NCBI GenBank assembly: GCA_002496395.1
Contig: DAJQ01000027.1
Coordinates: 1 to 37,914, forward strand
DNA: 37,914 nucleotides
Source of the DNA: Methanocorpusculaceae archaeon UBA456
GTDB lineage: Archaea > Halobacteriota > Methanomicrobia > Methanomicrobiales > Methanocorpusculaceae
Reading direction: 5' to 3'
The notes beneath the pieces are model-generated. The model did no database searches, had not been told where the DNA came from, and saw only the letters and a list, made by a program, of their open reading frames with translations. The translations under genes were made by a program, and so were the position numbers. Below are positions 31,643 through 37,914 of the stretch, one piece after another; within the stretch, counting starts at the first letter, position 1, and every line of letters begins with the position of its first letter.

Positions 31643-32101
31643 ATGGTACCACCAGTTGATGATCGATCCGATCGAGTCCGATCGATCATGACACCAATCA
31701 TACGAACCATATCGCCGGATACACCAATCCGGGATCTCATCGAAATCGGATCGGTGGAGGGATGTGAGGATATTCCGGTAACAACACCGGAGGGAACCTT
31801 TCTTGGTATCGTCACCCCGCTTGATCTGATCGGATCGATTATGCCAACAGTTGGGATACGGGGTGCGGGGGCTGCACGGTGCATCACCTGCCACCTGAAG
31901 AAGGAGGGGGCAACCGCCCGTGATCTGATGAGCAGGGGGCATATTACAATCCAGGAAGATGATACCATCATGAATGCAATGCAGATGATGCAACGGAACC
32001 GGCATGGGGATCTGATTGTTGTTGATTCCCGGAACAACGTGGTGGGAAGGATTGAAATATGCCGGATTATACAGCATCTCCGGATCGCCGGAGAGCTTTG
32101 A
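31643..32101 (+). CDS. Two-CBS-domain protein
   Basis: A 152-residue pair of CBS domains (about 14-70 and 92-148), which usually bind adenosine nucleotides and act as energy sensors or regulators. Motifs: VRSIMTPIIRTISPDT, FLGIVTPLDLIG, ARDLMSRGHITIQEDDTI and NVVGRIEICRII. A Cys pair (CITC) sits between the domains. No enzymatic domain is attached. Its 3' end overlaps the convergent antiporter gene by 35 nt, which may cause antisense effects or coordinate expression; a functional link to the antiporter is possible but unproven. Confidence 0.85.
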   Translation: MVPPVDDRSDRVRSIMTPIIRTISPDTPIRDLIEIGSVEGCEDIPVTTPEGTFLGIVTPLDLIGSIMPTVGIRGAGAARCITCHLKKEGATARDLMSRGHITIQEDDTIMNAMQMMQRNRHGDLIVVDSRNNVVGRIEICRIIQHLRIAGEL

Positions 32102-33227
32102 ATCCCATCCTGAAGAAGATTGGAGCGATTAATACCGTTGCTATCACCATGACCGTCACCGTCGTATAGAGGGCGGCGGTGATGATTCCGGCAGAGAGGG
32201 CAATTGTAGCAACGACAAGCGCTACTTCTCCGCGTGGAGAGAGTCCGATTCCAACGATGAGTGCACTTCTATTGTCAGGGAGAAATGGCTTGGATCCAAT
32301 ATAACCGCCGATGATCTTTCCTGAGAATGCAACCAGAACAAGCGGAATAAGAAGAGGATCGAGAAACGTATCAACCGAGAGCATCAGTGATAGCCCGATT
32401 GATGCGAAGAAGATGGTGATAAGAAATCCAAGTCCCAGATCCGAGAGGCTCCCCTCAATCGATCGATCAGGCCGAATCCGATCACTCAATGCAAGCCCTG
32501 CAAAAAAGGCGCCGATAGCAAGATGAAGACCGATGATATGACTTGCGGCAGCAGACGCAAAAGCGATGATGAGACTTGCCGAATACGCGGTCTCATGAGA
32601 GGCATGCCGCCGCACCTTTGCATACAACCGCCCAAGGATACGGCGGCCACCGGTCACCATGAATATGAGGAAGATGAGGGCCAGAATGGCAGTCCCGGCA
32701 ACCGAAGCAAGCCCGCCACCAAGGGCAAAAGCTGAAAGCGTTGCAAGGAGGAGAATTCCAATCAGATCATCGATAACAGCGCTTGTGATGATGATGCTTC
32801 CAATCGGGGAAGGGAGGGCATGTTCATCAACAAGGATACGGACCGAGATCCCAATCGAGGTGATAGCAAGGGAGATTCCGAGAAAGATGGAAATGATCGT
32901 ATCCATCCCGGTGAAGTATCCCAGGCCGAAACCCAAAACGAAAGGGATTGCTACCCCTGACAAGGCAGTGGATATACCAGCCTTTTCCGCTGAAACGAGG
33001 TTATTGAGATCAGTTTCAATACCAGAGAGGAAGAGGAGGACGATCAGCCCAAGATCCGCTAAGGCTTTTATCACCTCGGTTGGCTCAATGATCCCAAGGA
33101 GCGAGGGGCCAAGGATGAGACCGGCTGTAATCTCACCGACGAGTGCAGGATATCCGGCCCGCTCGACAAGTTCTCCTGCACCTTTTGCAACAAGCAGAAG
33201 GATCAGGATCTCAAGCACCACAAACAT
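32067..33227 (-). CDS. Cation/proton antiporter, CPA2 family (NapA/KefB-like)
   Basis: A 386-residue membrane protein with about 12 hydrophobic segments. It contains the Asp-Asp motif of electrogenic CPA2 antiporters (AVIDDLIGILLLA), GLILGPSLLG near the start and FFAGLALSDRIRPD. It likely exchanges Na+ or K+ for protons, important for methanogens living on ion gradients. The regulatory TrkA-N/C domain often fused to KefB is absent; the adjacent CBS protein might play that part. I use the ATG at 33227; the open frame runs further to 33302 but adds a hydrophilic tail without homology. Confidence 0.86.
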   Translation of the reverse strand: MFVVLEILILLLVAKGAGELVERAGYPALVGEITAGLILGPSLLGIIEPTEVIKALADLGLIVLLFLSGIETDLNNLVSAEKAGISTALSGVAIPFVLGFGLGYFTGMDTIISIFLGISLAITSIGISVRILVDEHALPSPIGSIIITSAVIDDLIGILLLATLSAFALGGGLASVAGTAILALIFLIFMVTGGRRILGRLYAKVRRHASHETAYSASLIIAFASAAASHIIGLHLAIGAFFAGLALSDRIRPDRSIEGSLSDLGLGFLITIFFASIGLSLMLSVDTFLDPLLIPLVLVAFSGKIIGGYIGSKPFLPDNRSALIVGIGLSPRGEVALVVATIALSAGIITAALYTTVTVMVIATVLIAPIFFRMGFKALRRSGDAV

Positions 33228-33250
33228 TCGTACTCTGCCATCTCCGGGAT

Positions 33251-33265
33251 AAGGTAAAAAACCTT
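33251..33265. promoter_or_regulatory. Inverted repeat between antiporter and acyl-CoA synthetase
   Basis: AAGGT-AAAAA-ACCTT is a perfect 5-bp dyad with an A-tract centre, located in the 60-nt divergent gap. It could be an operator or part of both promoters. Confidence 0.35.
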
Positions 33266-33287
33266 GCCAACCTATTCCGGAATAACT

Positions 33288-35327
33288 ATGACATCGAGGC
33301 ATACATCAGGGCAGGATGCATATTCGCTCCTTTCACGGTACGGTATCTTGGTACCGGAAGGCGAAATCGCCTCAAACGGGGACGAGGCTGCGGAGATTGC
33401 CCAAAGAATCGGGTATCCGGTTGTGCTGAAGATCGAGTCCCCGGATATTCTCCATAAGAGCGATGTTGCCGGGGTTCTGCTCGGCATCTCAGATGAAGAG
33501 GAGCTCAGACGAGGATATGCTGAACTGATGAAGAGGGCGGAAGATCTCCGGCCGGATGCAGAGATCACCGGTGTCCGGATCGAGGAGGAGGCAGCGCCGG
33601 GACTTGAGATCCTGATCGGGGGAGCAACCGACCCGGCATTTGGAAAGACGCTCACCTTCGGGCTCGGGGGAAAGCTGGTGGAGCTCCTCAGAGATACCAG
33701 CATCCGGATCCTTCCGATTGAGAGAGAGGGGATCAGGTCGATGATCAGGGAGATCAAGGGATACCGGCTGATCGAGGGATTTCGTGATGAGCCTCCACGC
33801 GACGAGGAGGCGCTTGTTACTGCAATCGCAAAAGCAGCTGAGATCTTCCTCGATCACCCCGAATTCACCGAGTTCGATATCAACCCCCTGATCCTCTATG
33901 AGGAGGGCTGCATCGCAGTTGATGCCCGGTTCATCGAAGGGGAGCAGCAGGGGCAGGAGAGGACTGCTCTTCAGCCGCTCGATCCCGCCATACTGAAACC
34001 AAAATCAATTGCGGTCATTGGCGCAAGCCCTGACCAGGGGAAGATCGGCTATACAATCACGAGAAATCTCCTCTCATTTCCCGGTAAACTCTATCCCGTG
34101 AACCCCAAACACAAAGAGATCCTCAGGAGGAAGGCATATCCGAGGGTGATGGATATTCCTGACCCGGTTGATATGGCAGTGATCGCGGTACCTGCTCCGG
34201 TGGTGCCGGCAATTATAGCAGATTGTGTAGAGAAGGGTGTTGGGACTGCGGTCATCATCTCATTTGGGTTCCGGGAGTCCGGAGAGGAGGGAAAACGGCT
34301 TGAAGAAGAGATCGTCAGTATTGCGAGAAAGAACGGGCTTCGGATCATTGGGCCAAACAGCCTTGGGATCATGGTTCCGCCTGAACAGATCAATACCACC
34401 TTCAGTAATAATTCCCCAAACCCAGGGCCCTTTGGATTCATCTCCCAGAGCGGGGCATTGATCACGACGATTGTGGACTGGAGCATTCAGGAGGAGATCG
34501 GCTTTTCTGCTGTGATCAGTGCCGGAAACCAGTCGGATATCAGTTTTGTCGACTATATCGATCTCCTCGCACAAGATGAGAATACCTCTGTTATCATACT
34601 CTATATCGAGGAGATACGTGAGGGAAAGCGGTTCCTTGAGATAGTCTCCCGTGTATCAAAAGAGAAACCGGTGGTTGCGATCAAAGCCGGCAGATCCGAC
34701 ATCGGGAGGGCAGCAGCAGCATCCCATACCGGATCTCTTTCCGGCGACTACCAGACTTATCGTGCGGCATTCCGGCAGGCGGGAGTGGTACCTGCCGACT
34801 CGATCAGATCTGCCTTTCAGATCGGAACGATGCTGTCAGGGCAGGGCTATCCAAAAGGGAACCGGGCAGTTATCGTGACGAGTGCAGGTGGTTTTGCGGT
34901 TCTCTCATCAGATTATGCAGAGAGGAATGGAATTGATCTCGTCATGCTCCCAAACGGGGTGCATGCGGAGATAGATGCGATCCTCCCGCCGGGATGGAGC
35001 GGCAGAAACCCGATCGATATGATCGGAGATTCAACCACAGGACGGTTTGCAAAAGTCTTTGATATTCTCCTGAAGAACCAGGATTTCTGGGATATTGCCA
35101 TCATCATTTCAGCTCCGACCGCACTGGCAGACCCAAAGCAACTCGCACTTGAGATCGTCCGGTTTGGAGAGCATACAGCGAATATGGTGGTTGCCGGCCT
35201 GCCTGGAGGGGATTCGGTGAAGCCCGGTTTTCCGGTCCTCAGGAAGGGCAGGGTGCCGGTCTTCAATGAGGTCGAGGATCTCTTCCGGGCTATCGGGGAG
35301 ATCCTCCGTGCAACAAAACAGGTCTGA
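33288..35327 (+). CDS. ADP-forming acyl-CoA synthetase (acetyl-CoA synthetase type), beta-alpha fused
   Basis: Reversibly converts acyl-CoA, ADP and phosphate to acid and ATP. The 679-residue chain carries the ATP-grasp (beta) part first (residues about 1-220: YGILVPEGEIASNGDEAAEIA, LHKSDVAG with the beta His near 56), then the CoA-binding alpha part (SIAVIGASPDQGKIGYTI) and the succinyl-CoA-ligase-like part with the active-site His near 480 (AAAASHTGSLSG). Many archaeal fusions are alpha-beta; here the order is reversed. Substrate specificity (acetate or others) is not clear. The ATG at 33288 fits the domain start. Confidence 0.87.
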   Translation: MTSRHTSGQDAYSLLSRYGILVPEGEIASNGDEAAEIAQRIGYPVVLKIESPDILHKSDVAGVLLGISDEEELRRGYAELMKRAEDLRPDAEITGVRIEEEAAPGLEILIGGATDPAFGKTLTFGLGGKLVELLRDTSIRILPIEREGIRSMIREIKGYRLIEGFRDEPPRDEEALVTAIAKAAEIFLDHPEFTEFDINPLILYEEGCIAVDARFIEGEQQGQERTALQPLDPAILKPKSIAVIGASPDQGKIGYTITRNLLSFPGKLYPVNPKHKEILRRKAYPRVMDIPDPVDMAVIAVPAPVVPAIIADCVEKGVGTAVIISFGFRESGEEGKRLEEEIVSIARKNGLRIIGPNSLGIMVPPEQINTTFSNNSPNPGPFGFISQSGALITTIVDWSIQEEIGFSAVISAGNQSDISFVDYIDLLAQDENTSVIILYIEEIREGKRFLEIVSRVSKEKPVVAIKAGRSDIGRAAAASHTGSLSGDYQTYRAAFRQAGVVPADSIRSAFQIGTMLSGQGYPKGNRAVIVTSAGGFAVLSSDYAERNGIDLVMLPNGVHAEIDAILPPGWSGRNPIDMIGDSTTGRFAKVFDILLKNQDFWDIAIIISAPTALADPKQLALEIVRFGEHTANMVVAGLPGGDSVKPGFPVLRKGRVPVFNEVEDLFRAIGEILRATKQV

Positions 35328-35328
35328 C

Positions 35329-36186
35329 TCAGTGGTTAAGCGGAGATTTGAGGGCGTGTGGTAGATCTTCTTTCTTTGTTACCACAACAGATGAACGCTC
35401 CAGCATCAGGTTCACCTGTTCATTATGGCCAACGTTCCGGAAATCTGTCCTGAGGGATACAACCGGTATCCCGTGTGCATAGGCATACCCCATCTCCCAT
35501 GCGGTACCTGAATCTGCATCTGCCCCATCAACAATGGCGACCATCCAGTCAGCATCTTTCAATGCCTTGCAATGAGAGGTGAAGATCTCCTCCATCGCAC
35601 CATGATGCCGTGAAGCCGAGTCATCTCCTGCTTCCTGGGGGAGATATACCTCAAAACAATGGGTTGCGAGCAGATCCCTGATCAATTCATTGTACTTTCG
35701 TTCCGCTTCAGAAAAGAGAGGGGCGGCGAGGTAGACACGGTACCGGGCGAAATCAAACGCATCAATCGCCGGGATCTCCGGGAAACGGGAGAGAAACACA
35801 CCCCGGTGATTCACTTTTTCTTCCGGGCTGTACCAGGTGGTGTTCACTCCGCAGGCAGGTGATGAGTCTGCTCCGATGATGCAGAGCGGCTCCCCACGCT
35901 GAAGAATGATCTGCCGCACCTCGATCTCGAGTCGGTCAATGAGGAGTTCGAATTCAGGGGTATTCAGCCGCTCGGTGAATGTCCCGGGAACCCGGTTCTT
36001 TCCGAGATAGAGTGTCTCTGCACAGGGGAGCGGGATCACCTCAAGCCCAAATGCCGAGCACCGTTTCAGGCATGCAGCATATGCCCTGAGATCCTCATCC
36101 CGTGTGATCCCCTCAGCCCGTAGCGAGGGATCAAGGATACAGGGTGCAACCATCACATACATAGAGGGAATATTGGTGCTTCTCAT
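35329..36186 (-). CDS. DUF523-like domain fused to nucleoside 2-deoxyribosyltransferase-like domain
   Basis: About 285 residues. The N-terminal half (to about residue 145) has MVAPCILDPSLRAEG, CIIGADSSPACGVNTTW and LKRC-type Cys residues resembling DUF523/TudS desulfidase-type proteins. The C-terminal half (about 155-270) is a nucleoside 2-deoxyribosyltransferase-like fold: YRVYLAAPLFSEAERKYN, DADWMVAIVDGADADSGTAWEMG with the catalytic Asp/Glu. These enzymes cleave nucleoside or nucleotide glycosidic bonds. The combination could clean up a modified base; that is inference. Starts at 36186, 36162 (MYVMVAPC) and 36225 (GTG) are all possible; CATATCACA near 36214 suggests a leaderless start at 36186. 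Confidence 0.72.
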   Translation of the reverse strand: MRSTNIPSMYVMVAPCILDPSLRAEGITRDEDLRAYAACLKRCSAFGLEVIPLPCAETLYLGKNRVPGTFTERLNTPEFELLIDRLEIEVRQIILQRGEPLCIIGADSSPACGVNTTWYSPEEKVNHRGVFLSRFPEIPAIDAFDFARYRVYLAAPLFSEAERKYNELIRDLLATHCFEVYLPQEAGDDSASRHHGAMEEIFTSHCKALKDADWMVAIVDGADADSGTAWEMGYAYAHGIPVVSLRTDFRNVGHNEQVNLMLERSSVVVTKKEDLPHALKSPLNH

Positions 36187-36239
36187 TGATGGATTGATCG
36201 CGGTGCTTGATGTGATATGAAGCACAAAAGGGTACTGTT

Positions 36240-36734
36240 ATGATCCCTCTCATCTCGTACCGCGATAACACCTGTGATCCCAGGAAGTGTACGATCAAGC
36301 GGCTTGAGCGGTATGGCTTTGTCAGGGTTGTTCCGTCGTTCCGACAGGTACCAAAAAGAACACTACTCCTTGACCCGACCGCAGGGGTTACCATCTCACC
36401 TGCCGATCGGAGATGGATCCGTACGGTCACCGCCCTCGACTGTTCATGGGAGGTGCTTGAGCGGGAAGAGCTCTCGATCTTCGGCGGGCGGAGAGCGCTT
36501 CCGTTCCTTGTCGCGGCAAATCCGGTCAACTTCGGAAAGCCTTTTGTTCTCTCGTCGGTTGAGGCGCTGGCCGCGGCATTGATCATCCTTGGGGAGCGCG
36601 ATCAGGCAGAACTGATCCTCTCAAAAGTGCCATTTGGGATACGTTTCCTTGAGGTGAATGCAGAGCCGCTTGCAGAGTATGCAGCCGCAGGGGATAGTGC
36701 CGGGGTGCTTGCCGTGCAGGCCGAATACCTCTGA
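36240..36734 (+). CDS. tsr3: rRNA aminocarboxypropyltransferase Tsr3 (DUF367)
   Basis: Transfers the acp group from SAM to a small-subunit rRNA uridine; in archaea the target is 16S rRNA. The 164-residue protein has DNTCDPRKCTIKRLERYGFV, RTLLLDPTAGVTISPADR, LDCSWEVLE, RALPFLVAANPVNFGKPFVLSSVEA and RFLEVN, the complete Tsr3 pattern. AAAGGG lies 8 nt before the ATG. It is divergent from the DUF523 fusion gene with only about 50 nt between likely starts, and its stop is 1 nt from the end of the LytS-like gene. Confidence 0.9.
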   Translation: MIPLISYRDNTCDPRKCTIKRLERYGFVRVVPSFRQVPKRTLLLDPTAGVTISPADRRWIRTVTALDCSWEVLEREELSIFGGRRALPFLVAANPVNFGKPFVLSSVEALAAALIILGERDQAELILSKVPFGIRFLEVNAEPLAEYAAAGDSAGVLAVQAEYL

Positions 36735-36735
36735 T

Positions 36736-37914
36736 TTAGCGATCGTCTGTATCCTCTTCAAGCTCGGGATCAATCTCTTTTCTGATCCAGGAGACGAGAT
36801 CCTTCATATCAATCTCCTTCTTATATTGGTTCTCGACCGCAAGGTACAGGATCAGCCCCGCGGCGGTTACCACCGACATCGGGAGCAATGTTGCACGAAT
36901 AACCTCCAGAATCTCTTGGAAGGGGGTTCCAATCGTAAGAAGCGGGAGGATTACAAGGATATGAAGCGCTTCTGCTGCCACCCCGAGCATGACAAGACGG
37001 AGCGGCGTAAGCGGCAACCACCGCCTCCCCACAACACCACCCAGTATTCCAGCTACAATCGTTGCAACCGCACAGGGAAGAGCGGTCCAGCCCCCAAGCG
37101 AGTACCGGTAAATACCCCCGATTGCACCGGCTGCCGCACCCGCAAGTGGTCCGCCGATGAGACCGGCGATGATGGGACCGAGATCCCGGAAATTCAGGAA
37201 GACACCTTCGATATTAAAGCCGCGGAATGTCCCGTATATCGAGAGTGCACCAAAAATAAGGACCAGCCAGAGGAGATCTGTTCTGGTTGCAACCCCTCTC
37301 CTGTATGCCGAGGCAAGATCTGATCTGACAAAGACGAAGAGGATGAGAAGAACAATGGCAAGCCGTTCCATCAGGGGAACTCCAAACGTAAGGATTGTCG
37401 CCTCCTCCAGAAGTGCGACAAGGAGGAAGACACCGGATCCGATTGCCATAACAGTAAGCCATATGCGGGATCCCCGGTGCTGTCGTGGAAGACGGTTATC
37501 AATATAGATGAGCGCAAAGCCGATGACCGCAAAGAGGATGGAGGAGATGATCGAGACATGCTTGATCACCGCTTCCGGGCTTCCGATGAAGATGGAAGTG
37601 AGGATGATCACAGAGAATACAAGGAGGATCAGCCTGTACAGTTTCTTTGCCGGGATCTGTACATTGCCAGCTTCACGAAGAATTCCGCAGACTGCACGTG
37701 CACGACCGTCCATCCCGGAGATTGCGGCACCCGCAAGCAGGATGAATGACGAGAGGAGAAATACCGGTGCCGCAAGGGGGACTGTCTCAAAGAGATGCGT
37801 TGAGACGGCAATAGCCGAACTAACGCTTTCATCGATAGCATGGAATGAATGACTGTAATTGGCACCAATTGACAGGAATACGAAGCTCATCGTGGCGATA
37901 AGCCCAAATCCAAT
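36736..37914 (-). CDS. LytS-like membrane sensor (5TMR_LYT region), 5' end beyond window
   Basis: The frame is open to the right edge with hydrophobic residues (IGFGLIATMSFVFLSIG), so the gene probably starts outside the window; an ATG at 37890 would also be possible. About 392 residues contain roughly 10 transmembrane segments. The second set (about 235-360: NFRDLGPIIAGLIGGPLAGA, GGIYRYSLGGWTALPCAVAT) matches the 5TM receptor domain of LytS-type sensors, which respond to the membrane potential or peptides in bacteria. A short acidic C-terminal tail (EIDPELEEDTDDR) ends the chain; there is no kinase or output domain. Confidence 0.72.
   Translation of the reverse strand: MGFGLIATMSFVFLSIGANYSHSFHAIDESVSSAIAVSTHLFETVPLAAPVFLLSSFILLAGAAISGMDGRARAVCGILREAGNVQIPAKKLYRLILLVFSVIILTSIFIGSPEAVIKHVSIISSILFAVIGFALIYIDNRLPRQHRGSRIWLTVMAIGSGVFLLVALLEEATILTFGVPLMERLAIVLLILFVFVRSDLASAYRRGVATRTDLLWLVLIFGALSIYGTFRGFNIEGVFLNFRDLGPIIAGLIGGPLAGAAAGAIGGIYRYSLGGWTALPCAVATIVAGILGGVVGRRWLPLTPLRLVMLGVAAEALHILVILPLLTIGTPFQEILEVIRATLLPMSVVTAAGLILYLAVENQYKKEIDMKDLVSWIRKEIDPELEEDTDDR

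Noticed and set aside
1..37914. Apparent excess of GATC throughout the window
   Set aside because: GATC looks frequent, but I cannot separate this from codon use (GAT-C.., ATC, GATC in Asp/Ile codons) without a proper count.

Overview
The window looks like chromosomal DNA of a hydrogenotrophic methanogenic archaeon, most likely of the order Methanomicrobiales; the genus cannot be fixed from the sequence alone. The grounds are a formylmethanofuran dehydrogenase B subunit, the F420 enzyme CofH, archaeal-type riboflavin synthase, archaellins with the FTGLEAAIVLIAF-type N-terminus, archaeal signal peptidase with Ser/His/Asp residues, PAS-rich sensors, and PEGA/DUF3821-like surface proteins. Recognisable TATA boxes, a mix of Shine-Dalgarno-led and apparently leaderless starts, and T-run terminators fit archaeal expression signals. 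I saw no rRNA, tRNA, insertion sequence, CRISPR array or prophage.

Layout. 1-3384 (minus): start of fwdB behind its own promoter, then a four-gene 2-oxoacid (probably pyruvate):ferredoxin oxidoreductase operon in the order beta-alpha-gamma-delta. 3441-5872 (minus): a ManC-type mannose-1-phosphate guanylyltransferase, which lacks a normal start codon, followed by two overlapping archaellin genes. 6051-8761 (minus): a secreted COG1361-type protein, a Yip1-like membrane protein and a membrane-anchored acetolactate decarboxylase. 9013-10387: an RsbW-like ATPase (plus) facing a CDF metal transporter. 10466-13606 (minus): a tightly coupled operon of class V aminotransferase, ribC, ribH and class I aminotransferase. 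13659-18750: purE, thiC, a compact plus-strand run (MBL hydrolase, DUF123, iron-sulfur flavoprotein, DUF1805) and the pdxS-pdxT pair for pyridoxal phosphate. 18869-21556 (minus): purA, Trm112-like protein, an unknown membrane protein, cbiB. 21687-23448 (plus): signal peptidase I and cofH.

23449-23883 has no convincing gene for a protein but folds into long helices and is bounded by a two-way TATA element and a T-rich end; I read it as a probable structured RNA of unknown family. It lies next to an HTH-PAS regulator (23884-25290), a PAS-GAF histidine kinase, a YgiQ radical SAM protein and a surface protein. 29645-33227 holds CheW, a five-repeat PEGA surface protein, a CBS protein and a CPA2 antiporter. 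33288-36734 holds an ADP-forming acyl-CoA synthetase with beta-before-alpha domain order, a DUF523-like/nucleoside deoxyribosyltransferase fusion and Tsr3. A LytS-like membrane sensor runs off the right edge.

Functionally the region is mostly cofactor and central metabolism (methanofuran, F420, riboflavin, thiamine, PLP, cobamide, purines, acetyl-CoA/pyruvate) mixed with cell-surface and sensing genes. RibH and CofH compete for the same ribityl-aminouracil precursor, and the two aminotransferases depend on the PLP made by PdxST.
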